Positions 7,719-14,985 of a stretch of 15,713 bases of DNA are shown here, in pieces. The DNA comes from Caldilineaceae bacterium (lineage in GTDB: Bacteria > Chloroflexota > Anaerolineae > Caldilineales > Caldilineaceae). Position numbers and translations under genes: made by a program. Positions within the stretch are counted from its first letter, which is position 1. The number at the start of each line of letters is the position of its first letter. A model generated the notes under the pieces. That model was not told where the DNA came from and made no database searches. It saw nothing but the letters and a program-made list of their open reading frames with translations. The stretch spans positions 1 through 15,713 of the forward strand of contig JAPKMW010000167.1 in NCBI GenBank assembly GCA_026645575.1, in the 5' to 3' direction.

Positions 7719-7959
7719 TGTGACCTCCTGTCAGCAGCTTGTGCCTGATCATTACAAATAAAACGCGAATTTGGGCAGGTTTAACGAATTTTAGCAGATT
7801 GCACCAAGAAAATCCGCAGACATCCACCCAATCCGGGAAATCAGCGGTCTATTCTTGCATTTGTCATCATTCCATTGCATAGTTGTCACCTAACACAAAT
7901 TGGTCTGCAAATCAACTGATTCAAAATTGCATTAATGTTTGATAGAGGAGAAACGAACC
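7719..7959. promoter_or_regulatory. Divergent AT-rich promoter region between putA and the GH3 gene
   Basis: These 241 bp separate two genes that face away from each other, so both promoters must lie here. The AGGAGGT of putA (7722-7728, minus strand) and the GAGGAG of the GH3 gene (7945-7950, plus strand) are clear. A weak plus-strand pair TTGCAT (7855-7860), 17 bp, CATAGT (7878-7883) has promoter-like spacing but poor consensus. No strong operator palindrome was seen. Confidence 0.45.
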
Positions 7960-9600
7960 ATGCTCCAATCGCTCACGCCGCAACAAGCCCAATGGGTTGA
8001 CAAAACCCTAAACGGCCTAACCCTGGCCGAATGTGTCGGGCAGTTGCTCTGCCTATCGCAATTCCATGATGCGCGGGAGTATTGGCTCCCGTTATTGGAG
8101 AAGATTCACTTTGGCGCGGTGCGCGGTCGTTCCGCGACAGCCGCGAGTTATCGATCTTTTCTAGCAGAGATGCAGCAAAATTCACCCATTCCCCTCTTGG
8201 TGCCGGCCAATATGGAGCATGGCGCGGCGGAAATTGACGGCTATGGCACCGATTTCCCCTGGCCGATGGGCATGGGTGCGGCCAATGATGAAAGTTTGAT
8301 GGCGATCATGGGCCAGGCGATTGCCACCGAGGCGCGCGCCATTGGCGTCAACTGGCTCTTTAACCCGGTGGTCGATCTCAACTACAATTTTAACAACCCG
8401 ATCACCAACATCCGCGCCCTGGGTGATGATCCCGTGCGGGTTAGCCGGTTAGCGACGATCTGGTTGCAAGCCATGCAGCAACATGGCGTCGCCGCCACTG
8501 CCAAACATTTCCCCGGCGACGGCATTGATGATCGCGATCAGCATCTGCTCACCTCAGTCAACAGCTTGCCCTTTGACCAGTGGCTGGAAACCTTTGGTGT
8601 GGTCTGGAAAGCGGTGATTGACGCCGGGGTTATGTGTATTATGCCGGGTCACATCTCGCTGCCTGACTACCAGGGTTATCGCGACCGCCCGGATGAGGCG
8701 CCGCCGGCAACCCTAAGCCGCAAGCTGTTGATCGACCTGCTGCGCCAGGAATTGGGTTATGAAGGGCTGATTGTCTCTGACAACGCCAGTATGATCGGGC
8801 TGACCTGTCACGCCGATGCTGATGACTTGATCGTCGAGGCCATTGCCTCGGGCATTGACATCTATTTGAATGCCGACCCGGAATATGATTTTGACCGGCT
8901 GTTGCGCGGCGTCCACAGCGGCCGCATTGCGGAAGAGCAAATTTACCGTTCAGCCCGCCGCGTCCTGGAGATGAAGGCGCGCCTCAATCTCTTTAGCGAC
9001 CCTTTTGGTCCTGCGCCCACCAGTGAACAGCAGCGCGCCTTTCGCAATGCCGCCCAGGCGATGGCCGACAAGAGCATGACGGTGCTGCGCAACAGTGATC
9101 AACTGCCGCTGACCTTAGCACGCGGCGCCACCGTGTTGACCGTCACCTATGGGCAGTTGATGCCGCACATGGGCATTATCGATCTGGACATTTTTGACCA
9201 AGAGCTACGGCTGCGCGGCTTTACGGTAGAGCATCTACTCAACCCCACCAGCGACGAGGTGCGGCAAAAGGCTGAAACGGTGGATGCCGTCTTTATCAAC
9301 CTCTACAAAAGCCCGATTATGCCGTTGGGAACTGCCCGCCTGACTGACACCTTCCGCACTTGGGGCTGGCGTTCGCTCTACCGCAAGCATCCCAAGGTGG
9401 CCTACACGGCGTTTGGCAACCCCTACGTTGCCTATGAACTGCCACCGGTTCCCCGCCTCATCGCTACCTATGGCAGCAGCGACTGCTCACAGCGGGCAGC
9501 AGTGAAGGTCTGGCTGGGGGAAGTCGAAGCGCAAGGTACATTGCCGGTGCGGCTGCCGCAGGTGACGATTAAGCCACTGTCGGTGTTATACCAGCAGTAA
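7960..9600 (+). CDS. Glycoside hydrolase family 3, NagZ-like beta-N-acetylhexosaminidase, 546 aa
   Basis: GH3 retaining glycosidase. The barrel domain (about 15-345) carries KHFPGDG (182-188) and the DQH triad of the NagZ-type loop (193-195, H195), which in NagZ enzymes forms the Asp-His acid/base dyad. The nucleophile is D274 in IVSDNASM. A second alpha/beta domain (about 365-545) follows, as in longer NagZ-like enzymes. This points to cleavage of beta-linked GlcNAc, for instance from peptidoglycan fragments; the exact substrate is inferred. No signal peptide, so it probably acts in the cytoplasm. I chose ATG 7960 because GAGGAG (7945-7950) sits 9 nt before it; an upstream in-frame TTG (7939) would put that site inside the coding region. 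Transcribed divergently from putA; no peptidoglycan-recycling partners lie nearby. Confidence 0.9.
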   Translation: MLQSLTPQQAQWVDKTLNGLTLAECVGQLLCLSQFHDAREYWLPLLEKIHFGAVRGRSATAASYRSFLAEMQQNSPIPLLVPANMEHGAAEIDGYGTDFPWPMGMGAANDESLMAIMGQAIATEARAIGVNWLFNPVVDLNYNFNNPITNIRALGDDPVRVSRLATIWLQAMQQHGVAATAKHFPGDGIDDRDQHLLTSVNSLPFDQWLETFGVVWKAVIDAGVMCIMPGHISLPDYQGYRDRPDEAPPATLSRKLLIDLLRQELGYEGLIVSDNASMIGLTCHADADDLIVEAIASGIDIYLNADPEYDFDRLLRGVHSGRIAEEQIYRSARRVLEMKARLNLFSDPFGPAPTSEQQRAFRNAAQAMADKSMTVLRNSDQLPLTLARGATVLTVTYGQLMPHMGIIDLDIFDQELRLRGFTVEHLLNPTSDEVRQKAETVDAVFINLYKSPIMPLGTARLTDTFRTWGWRSLYRKHPKVAYTAFGNPYVAYELPPVPRLIATYGSSDCSQRAAVKVWLGEVEAQGTLPVRLPQVTIKPLSVLYQQ

Positions 9601-9613
9601 AACCATATTTATC

Positions 9614-9677
9614 TAGACACGGATAGGAAGAAACTCAGTTCTCATAAAAAATCCATGCTTCTTCCTCTCTGTGTCTA
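9614..9677. terminator. Long hairpin downstream of the GH3 gene
   Basis: Arms 9614-9632 and 9659-9677 are reverse complements with 2 mismatches in 19, running from TAGACAC to GGAAGAA, with a 26-nt loop. It starts 13 nt after the GH3 stop codon. The downstream sequence is CTAAAAATTG rather than a T-run, so it may be a 3'-end stabilising or REP-like hairpin instead of a classical intrinsic terminator. Confidence 0.5.
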
Positions 9678-9758
9678 CTAAAAATTGTTGCCAAAAATTG
9701 ATTATGTTGGTAAAGCTTGATTGGTGGAATGCTCTGCTCGCCAGTTAGCGGTTGCCTT

Positions 9759-9856
9759 GATTTTGCGTAACTACCAAGCCCGCTCTTAGCCGGTCCGTAA
9801 CCAGCGATGGGGCGCCGGTCACGGACCGGCTAAGAGCTTAGTAGTTACGATTTTGC
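9759..9856. mobile_element. MITE-like palindrome of 82 bp flanked by 8-bp direct repeats GATTTTGC
   Basis: The core 9767-9848 folds almost end to end. GTAACTAC (9767-9774) pairs with GTAGTTAC (9841-9848). After one mismatch, AAG pairs with CTT. A 4-nt bulge (9779-9782) follows, and then 16 perfect pairs join 9783-9798 to 9821-9836 (CTCTTAGCCGGTCCGT). Three more pairs close a GC-rich loop. Directly outside both ends sits the same octamer GATTTTGC (9759-9766 and 9849-9856), as expected for a target-site duplication. No coding capacity. Terminal inverted repeats plus an 8-bp duplication define a non-autonomous element that would need a transposase from elsewhere. It lies in the 341-bp gene-free gap 9601-9941. 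Confidence 0.65.
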
Positions 9857-9897
9857 TCATTATGGCGAAACAAAAATTTGTTGTACACTATGAGCAA
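9853..9897. promoter_or_regulatory. Operator-like inverted repeat upstream of the DUF3500 gene
   Basis: TTGCTCAT (9853-9860) and ATGAGCAA (9890-9897) are a perfect 8-bp inverted pair with a 29-nt spacer, 45 nt before the DUF3500 start codon. It directly abuts the right duplication of the palindromic element. It could bind a regulator or be chance; no good -35/-10 pair was identified around it. Confidence 0.25.
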
Positions 9898-9941
9898 CCT
9901 TTGTCAAGCCTGCAACTGAGCAATGTAAAGGAAGAAGAACC

Positions 9942-11069
9942 ATGAATACCGACAGCCCCACTGGCGCTACGGCCCGTCAACTTGTCCAGCGCATGGGCGA
10001 AGCCGCCGAAAATTTTCTCGCCGCGCTTTCGACCGATCAGCGCGCTACCGCCCAACTCGACTTTGCCAATCAGGAGGAACGCACCACCTGGTACTACACC
10101 CCCACCCCCCGCCAGGGTTTACCCTTCACCGAAATGGATCGCAACCAGCAACGGCTGGCCCAAAAGCTGGTGATGAGCGGCCTTAGCCGCGGCGGCTATA
10201 ACGTCGCCAGCATCATCATGGGGTTGGAAACGCTGCTCGACGCCAAAGAGGGGTTTGAGCGCCCCAACTGGTGGCGCGACTCCCGGCTCTATCACCTGAC
10301 TGTCTTTGGCACACCGGATGATCGCACCCCGTGGGGCTGGCGTTTTGAAGGGCATCACATCTCGCTCAACTACACGATTGTCGGCGGGCAGATTGTGGCA
10401 CCGACGCCCACCTTCTTTGGCTCCAACCCAGCGGAATCGCCACTGATCGGCAACAATTCGCTGCGTCCCCTGGCCGGCATCGAAGACTTGGCGCGCGATC
10501 TCATGCACGCCCTGTCGGCGGATCAACGGCGGGTCGCGCTCTTGACGCCAATCGCCCCGCCTGATATTGTCATGCTCAACCGTCCCTTTGTGGTGGAAGG
10601 CGCACTGCCTGCGCAAACCCCCGGCATCGACGATACCGTGGCCGTCGCTTCCCAATTTCGCACGATGGAAGCTTTATCGCGTGAACGGGGCGTCACCGCT
10701 GCCGATATTGAGCAAGTGCGCTATTCCTCGACGCCTAAAGGTGTCGCCGCCAGTGCCATGAACGCAGCCCAACAGGAGATCCTCATGGCGCTTATTGGTG
10801 ATTATATCCATCGGATGCCGGAGGAACTGGCCGAAATTGAGCTGAACAAAGTGAAACAACAGGGTGTCGGCAACATTCACTTTGCCTGGGCCGGCGGTAT
10901 CGAACGGCGCGAGGCACACTACTACCGCCTGCAAGCCCCCCGCTTCCTGGTCGAGTATGACAACACGCAGAACGACGCCAACCACATTCATTCGGTCTGG
11001 CGCGACCCGGCCAACGACTTCGGCGCCGATATCCTGGCGCACCATTACGCAACGTCCCATCATCATTGA
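9942..11069 (+). CDS. DUF3500 family protein, 375 aa
   Basis: The whole protein matches the layout of DUF3500 (PF12006-like), a family of about 350-400 residues with no established function. Conserved blocks visible are WGWRFEGHHISLNY (131-144, H138/H139), a HFAWAGG block (313-319), and YYRLQAPRFLVEYDNTQN (327-344) followed by ANHIHSVWRDPANDFG (346-361; D340, N341, H348, H350, W353, R354). The mix of His, Asp, Glu and Asn residues suggests metal or small-molecule binding, which is inference. A His-rich tail (HHYATSHHH) ends the protein. No signal peptide is evident. A purine-rich ribosome site GGAAG sits about 9-13 nt upstream of ATG 9942. The HpcH/HpaI aldolase follows 93 nt downstream on the same strand, so the two may be co-transcribed. 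Confidence 0.88.
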   Translation: MNTDSPTGATARQLVQRMGEAAENFLAALSTDQRATAQLDFANQEERTTWYYTPTPRQGLPFTEMDRNQQRLAQKLVMSGLSRGGYNVASIIMGLETLLDAKEGFERPNWWRDSRLYHLTVFGTPDDRTPWGWRFEGHHISLNYTIVGGQIVAPTPTFFGSNPAESPLIGNNSLRPLAGIEDLARDLMHALSADQRRVALLTPIAPPDIVMLNRPFVVEGALPAQTPGIDDTVAVASQFRTMEALSRERGVTAADIEQVRYSSTPKGVAASAMNAAQQEILMALIGDYIHRMPEELAEIELNKVKQQGVGNIHFAWAGGIERREAHYYRLQAPRFLVEYDNTQNDANHIHSVWRDPANDFGADILAHHYATSHHH

Positions 11070-11075
11070 GTTTTA

Positions 11076-11135
11076 GATATTGGGTATTGGATATTGCGTG
11101 AAATCACCAACAACCAATATCCAATACCCAATATC
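11076..11135. repeat. 21-bp perfect inverted repeat between DUF3500 and aldolase genes
   Basis: Arms 11076-11096 and 11115-11135 are exact reverse complements over 21 bp, with an 18-nt loop. The right side continues as further copies of a CCAATA(T/C) hexa/heptamer up to about 11145. It sits 7 nt after the DUF3500 stop and 27 nt before the aldolase ATG. As RNA it would form an AU-rich hairpin able to attenuate read-through or stabilise the upstream message. No T-run follows. It may also be a dispersed intergenic repeat. Confidence 0.7.
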
Positions 11136-11162
11136 CAATATCCAACCTAGAAAAGAGTAACC

Positions 11163-11954
11163 ATGACGGAAGCAATCATTGCCTCGACACGGGTGAAACG
11201 TGCCTTGCGCGAGGGGAAGTTAGTTCTTGGCACGATGGTGGCCGAGATTCGGCAGGCGGCGATTATGCAGTTGCTGGCCAATGCTGGTTTCGACTTTTGC
11301 ATTATTGACAACGAGCATGGCCCCTTCAACATTGAGACCATTGCCGATCTGAGCCGGGCGGCGCGGTACTATGGCGTCACGCCGATTGTGCGCGTGCCGG
11401 ATTTGGCTTATCCCTATCTGGCCCAATCGCTGGATGTGGGGGCGCAGGGGGTGATGTTGCCCCGTGTGACCAATGTGGAACAGGTGCAGCAGGCGGCGCA
11501 GATCATCAAATATCCGCCAGTAGGGGCGCGTGGTTGCGCCTTGAATCGCGCCCATACCAATTTTCTCGGTGGCAACGTGGCCGACATCATGGCGCGGGCC
11601 AACGAAGAGACGATGTTGGTGATTCAGATTGAGACCAAGGAAGCGCTGGAACAGGTGGAAGAGATTGCCGCGGTGCCGGGGGTGGATGTCCTCTTTATTG
11701 GCCCGAATGATCTCTCGATCTCGCTGGGCGTCCACGGCCAAACCACTTCGCCGACGATGGTGGCGGCCATGGAACGGGTCGTTGCGGCCTGCCAGAAGCA
11801 TGGCGTCGCTGCGGCGATCCAACTGGCCGATGTGCAACTGGCGACCCAGTGGATTGGAAAAGGGATTCACATGGTCAGCTACAGCGCCGAAACGAATTTG
11901 CTGATGAGCGCCGGGCTGGCCGCCACTGGTGCATTGCGCAAGGCGATTGCTTAA
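11163..11954 (+). CDS. HpcH/HpaI aldolase family protein (class II, 2-keto-3-deoxy acid aldolase type), 263 aa
   Basis: A TIM-barrel metal-dependent aldolase that reversibly cleaves 2-keto-3-deoxy (or 4-hydroxy-2-keto) acids to pyruvate and an aldehyde. Seen: LGTMVAEI at 22-29; the base-bearing motif DNEHGPFN with H52; RVPD with R77; GVMLPRV (96-102); PPVGARG (118-124); the metal ligands E157 in QIETKEA and D183 in IGPNDLS. E157 and D183 are 26 residues apart, as in characterised HpcH/HpaI enzymes. Length is normal for the family. The sugar-acid substrate (for example 2-keto-3-deoxyglucarate, rhamnonate or a heptanedioate) cannot be told from sequence. Only a weak ribosome site (AAGAG) precedes ATG 11163. 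Its stop codon interlocks with that of the convergent glycosyltransferase gene. Confidence 0.93.
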   Translation: MTEAIIASTRVKRALREGKLVLGTMVAEIRQAAIMQLLANAGFDFCIIDNEHGPFNIETIADLSRAARYYGVTPIVRVPDLAYPYLAQSLDVGAQGVMLPRVTNVEQVQQAAQIIKYPPVGARGCALNRAHTNFLGGNVADIMARANEETMLVIQIETKEALEQVEEIAAVPGVDVLFIGPNDLSISLGVHGQTTSPTMVAAMERVVAACQKHGVAAAIQLADVQLATQWIGKGIHMVSYSAETNLLMSAGLAATGALRKAIA

Positions 11955-13150
11955 CGCCGCACAAGCTTGAGAATTTCATCGGTTGCTCGCTCATAGCCGC
12001 CTGCCGCCCGGAAGCTCTGGCGTAGGCGGCTGACATTGTGGGCGATTCCGCCGTCGGTCAACACATGTTCGGCGATGGTGCGCAACTGGGCGGGCGGCTG
12101 AACCGGTTTCTTCAACCAGACGCCAACCTTATGTTTCGCCACCTGCTCGGCATTGACAAATTGATCCGCGGCCTGTGGCAAGACAATCAGCGGCGTCTGG
12201 TGGTAGATGCCTTCGCTGACGCTATTCAGTCCGCCGTGCGTTATAAAGAGCGCGGCCTGCTCTAAAACTTGCAGTTGCGGCGCATGAGCCAGGTAATGGA
12301 AGAGATCGGGCTTAGGCGCCAACGCCGTCGGTGTCAGTTCTGCGCCATGCGCAACGATGCCGGTGACATTCATGGGCCGCAGCGCTTCGATCCACCGATT
12401 GAGCAGCCCGACATCTTGGTTAAAGAGCGTCCCCAAAGAGAGGTAGACTAGGGGTTTATCAGGGTGCGTGACGTGAGCCGGCAACGGTTTGTCGGCCTCA
12501 CGGGCGCCAATCGACGGGCCGACAAAGACAAAGTTGCCGGTCAACTGCTCGCGGTGCGGTTGAAAGTCCTCACTGGTAAAGACCAGATTCAGATCGCTCG
12601 CCACATCTAAGGTGAGATCACGAATAGTCAAACGTTTGACACCATACCGTTGTGTCAGCGTCCGGCTAATCCACTGAAAGCGTAGCCACTGGGGAATAAA
12701 TTCGGGCAGATGGGCCAGGTAGGCTTGCGCCTCTTGGAACATCATGCGCGTCATCAGACGTGGGGTTGCCGCAAAGATGGGATGGGTCGTAATCAACATC
12801 CGCCCGGTGAGTTGCGCCGTCAATCGTCCCCAGCGACAGAAAAAATCGCTGATGATGGCATCGGGCTGTTCCGCCGTCGCTTTGTGGAGGAGTTCCGGCA
12901 GCAAGGCTTCGGTTGTGCGCATTACCATATCGACCAGTGCAAAGGAACTGAGCATTTTACCGTGCCGGGGTTGGGTGGTGGTGATGGCAATGGGGTGAAA
13001 GGTCGCGCCGGTGGCACTGATCGCATGACGGAAGGCGGGTGAACAAAAGTAGGTGACTTCTTCCCCGCGCGCCACCAATTCGCGCACCAAGGGCAAGGTC
13101 GCGTACAAATGACCAGCTAAGGGAACATTAAAGAAAAAAAGACGAGCCAT
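11951..13150 (-). CDS. MGT-type glycosyltransferase (GT1, UGT-like), 399 aa
   Basis: GT-B fold nucleotide-sugar glycosyltransferase of the macrolide/UGT group, transferring a sugar to a small acceptor. The N-terminal acceptor domain has AGHLYATLPLVRELVARGEE (12-31), where H14 is the usual catalytic base, and SDFF (101-104), where D102 is the likely partner. The C-terminal donor domain has VYLSLGTLF (235-243) and the plant/bacterial UGT signature from THGGLNS through SEGIYHQTPLIVLPQAADQ (304-330). No signal or membrane segment; cytosolic. Acceptor unknown: macrolide, lipid, carotenoid or sterol are all possible in this family. The start at 13150 fits the family N-terminus (MARLFFFNVPLAGH), though no ribosome site is evident. 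It is divergent from the AAA/PDDEXK gene, and its TAA shares the TTAA 11951-11954 with the aldolase stop. Confidence 0.93.
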   Translation of the reverse strand: MARLFFFNVPLAGHLYATLPLVRELVARGEEVTYFCSPAFRHAISATGATFHPIAITTTQPRHGKMLSSFALVDMVMRTTEALLPELLHKATAEQPDAIISDFFCRWGRLTAQLTGRMLITTHPIFAATPRLMTRMMFQEAQAYLAHLPEFIPQWLRFQWISRTLTQRYGVKRLTIRDLTLDVASDLNLVFTSEDFQPHREQLTGNFVFVGPSIGAREADKPLPAHVTHPDKPLVYLSLGTLFNQDVGLLNRWIEALRPMNVTGIVAHGAELTPTALAPKPDLFHYLAHAPQLQVLEQAALFITHGGLNSVSEGIYHQTPLIVLPQAADQFVNAEQVAKHKVGVWLKKPVQPPAQLRTIAEHVLTDGGIAHNVSRLRQSFRAAGGYERATDEILKLVRR

Positions 13151-13236
13151 AGACGTGCTTTTTATCAGGCAGATGTAAAGCTGATTTGTTTGAAAAAAAA
13201 GTTTATCATCAATGGCAAATTCTGTACAATCATTCC

Positions 13237-13265
13237 TTGTTTCGGGTTTTACGCACCCCTATGAT
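13237..13265 (+). promoter_or_regulatory. Candidate sigma70-like promoter of the AAA/PDDEXK gene
   Basis: TTGTTT (13237-13242), a 17-bp spacer, and TATGAT (13260-13265) form a plausible -35/-10 pair, about 45 nt upstream of the likely transcription start's gene (ATG 13318). The 167-bp divergent gap is AT-rich, with an A8 tract just upstream (about 13193-13200). Confidence 0.4.
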
Positions 13266-13317
13266 ATGATAAAGGCCAAGTGGGTCAGCGGTTGTCGTGA
13301 CAAGCTGGTGAAAACAG

Positions 13318-14865
13318 ATGCGCAAATTGCCAATCGGAATTGATGATTTTGCCGAACTGCGTGAGGGCGGTTATATCTACGTTGATAAAACCGAGCAAAT
13401 CTACGATCTCATCAACACAGCCAAGTTCATCTTTTTATCGCGTCCGCGCCGCTTTGGCAAATCGGTGCTGACCACAACCCTGCGCGAGCTTTTTCTGGGC
13501 AACCAGGCCCTTTTTCAGGGCTTGTGGATTGCCGACAAGATCGAATGGCAACCACGCCCGGTGATTTTGCTCAATTTTAATGATCTGAATTATCGCACCC
13601 GCTCCTTGGCTGTCGCGTTGACGGAACAGATGGATAAACTGGCCGCCGGGTATGGTTTGACACTTAAGGCGACCGAGTATAAGGGGAAATTCCTTGAATT
13701 AATCGAACGTCTGGCGGAACAGGCCAAAGTTGTGCTGCTGGTCGATGAGTATGACAAACCAATCACCGATGTTTTGGAGGACCGTGAGCAAGTTGCTGAA
13801 CACGTCGAGACGCTGAAAAATTTTTACGCTGTTCTCAAATCCACCGAGGCCACCCATATTCACTTCGGGCTTCTCACTGGCGTCTCCAAGTATGGCAAAC
13901 TTTCCATCTTCTCAGATCTCAACAATTTGTTAGATATTACTACCGATCGCCACTTTGCTACCCTTCTTGGCTATACCCAAGCTGAAGTAGAAACCTACTT
14001 TGCTGATTACCTTGAACAGATGCTCTTGACCTATCAGGTGACACAGGCAGAACTGCTGCCGCAGATCGCTTTTTGGTATGATGGCTATTCCTGGGACGGT
14101 GAACGCCGTGTCTATGTCCCTTTTTCGACCCTAGTCTTTCTCCAGCAGAAAACGTTTGAGAATCACTGGTTTAGCACCGCCACGCCAACCTTTCTGATCA
14201 AATTGTTGCGCAAGCGCCGGATCCCGGCTCATCGCCTGGAAGCGACGGGTGGTGGTTCAGAATTGCTAAATAGCGCCGATGTCAACAACATCAGTGTCTT
14301 GTCGCTGCTCTTTCAAACGGGTTATCTCACCATCAAACAAGTCCAACAGCGTTTGAGTGGGGTGCGGTATCGCCTGGGATATCCGAACTATGAAGTGCGC
14401 CAATCCTTTCAGAAATACCTTCTGGCCGATTATCTGGAAACCCAAATTGACCAGGTGAGCGGCGTCATTCTCTATGATCTGGAGAATGCTTTGCGCCAAC
14501 AGGATGTAGCTGCTTTCATCAAGGTGCTACAGGCCGTTTTTGCCCGTATTCCCCATCAACTCTTTTTGGCCTACGAAGCCTATTATCATTCGGTGGTCTA
14601 CCTGGTGTTGAGCCTGGTTGGCTTTCAGATTGTTGCAGAACGTTCAACCAATCTCGGGCGGATTGATGCCGTGCTGGAACTCGATGAGCTAGTTTACATT
14701 CTAGAATTCAAGCTGACAACGGCGACCATTGCCCTCCAACAGATCCGCGATAAACAATACGCCCAATCCTACCAGGACAGTGGCAAAACCATTATCCTGG
14801 TTGGGATTGCGTTTGACAGTGAACAGCGCAATATTGCTGACTGGGAGAGTGAAGTTATTGCTTGA
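13318..14865 (+). CDS. AAA-ATPase-like protein with C-terminal PD-(D/E)XK nuclease domain, 515 aa
   Basis: Full-length member of the AAA-ATPase_like plus PDDEXK_9 architecture (PF09820/PF08011-like). The N-terminus LPIGIDDF and YVDKTEQI (21-28) is typical. The P-loop is SRPRRFGKS (41-49), and Walker B is VVLLVDEYDKP (138-148; D143, E144). FGLLTGVSKYGKLSIFSDLN (183-202) is a further conserved block. The C-terminal nuclease core has GRIDAVL (447-453; D450) and ILEFKL (461-466; E463, K465), followed by QQIRDKQY. All expected catalytic residues are present, so it should be active as both ATPase and nuclease; the biological role of the family is not established. ATG 13318 is preceded by a weak GGTGA site. 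It appears as a single gene with no obvious partner, divergent from the glycosyltransferase and convergent with the OsmC gene. Confidence 0.92.
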   Translation: MRKLPIGIDDFAELREGGYIYVDKTEQIYDLINTAKFIFLSRPRRFGKSVLTTTLRELFLGNQALFQGLWIADKIEWQPRPVILLNFNDLNYRTRSLAVALTEQMDKLAAGYGLTLKATEYKGKFLELIERLAEQAKVVLLVDEYDKPITDVLEDREQVAEHVETLKNFYAVLKSTEATHIHFGLLTGVSKYGKLSIFSDLNNLLDITTDRHFATLLGYTQAEVETYFADYLEQMLLTYQVTQAELLPQIAFWYDGYSWDGERRVYVPFSTLVFLQQKTFENHWFSTATPTFLIKLLRKRRIPAHRLEATGGGSELLNSADVNNISVLSLLFQTGYLTIKQVQQRLSGVRYRLGYPNYEVRQSFQKYLLADYLETQIDQVSGVILYDLENALRQQDVAAFIKVLQAVFARIPHQLFLAYEAYYHSVVYLVLSLVGFQIVAERSTNLGRIDAVLELDELVYILEFKLTTATIALQQIRDKQYAQSYQDSGKTIILVGIAFDSEQRNIADWESEVIA

Positions 14866-14885
14866 AGGTAATACGGCATCGGATT

Positions 14886-14946
14886 GGGAAGCGGTCGGTA
14901 TTGACGGGTTGTGCAAAATCAAGCATTATGGTGCCAACCGCTTCTC
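14886..14946. terminator. Possible bidirectional hairpin in the convergent gap
   Basis: GAAGCGGT (14888-14895) and ACCGCTTC (14937-14944) pair perfectly, with GG/CC added inside after one mismatch and short pairing outside. The loop is large (about 35 nt). It lies between the stops of the AAA/PDDEXK gene (14865) and the OsmC gene (14986), where a shared terminator would be expected. No T-run, so weakly supported. Confidence 0.3.
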
Positions 14947-14985
14947 TAAAGATGCCGCGTGGTTCACGTTTGTACGCCTTTGCTT

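Noticed and set aside
7939..7959. Upstream TTG start adding seven residues to the GH3 protein
   Set aside because: The seven codons contain the GAGGAG ribosome site of ATG 7960, and the family N-terminus fits the shorter form.
9853..9941. Strong sigma70 promoter before DUF3500
   Set aside because: Several TTG- and TA-rich words occur, but none pairs at 16-18 bp spacing with acceptable consensus.
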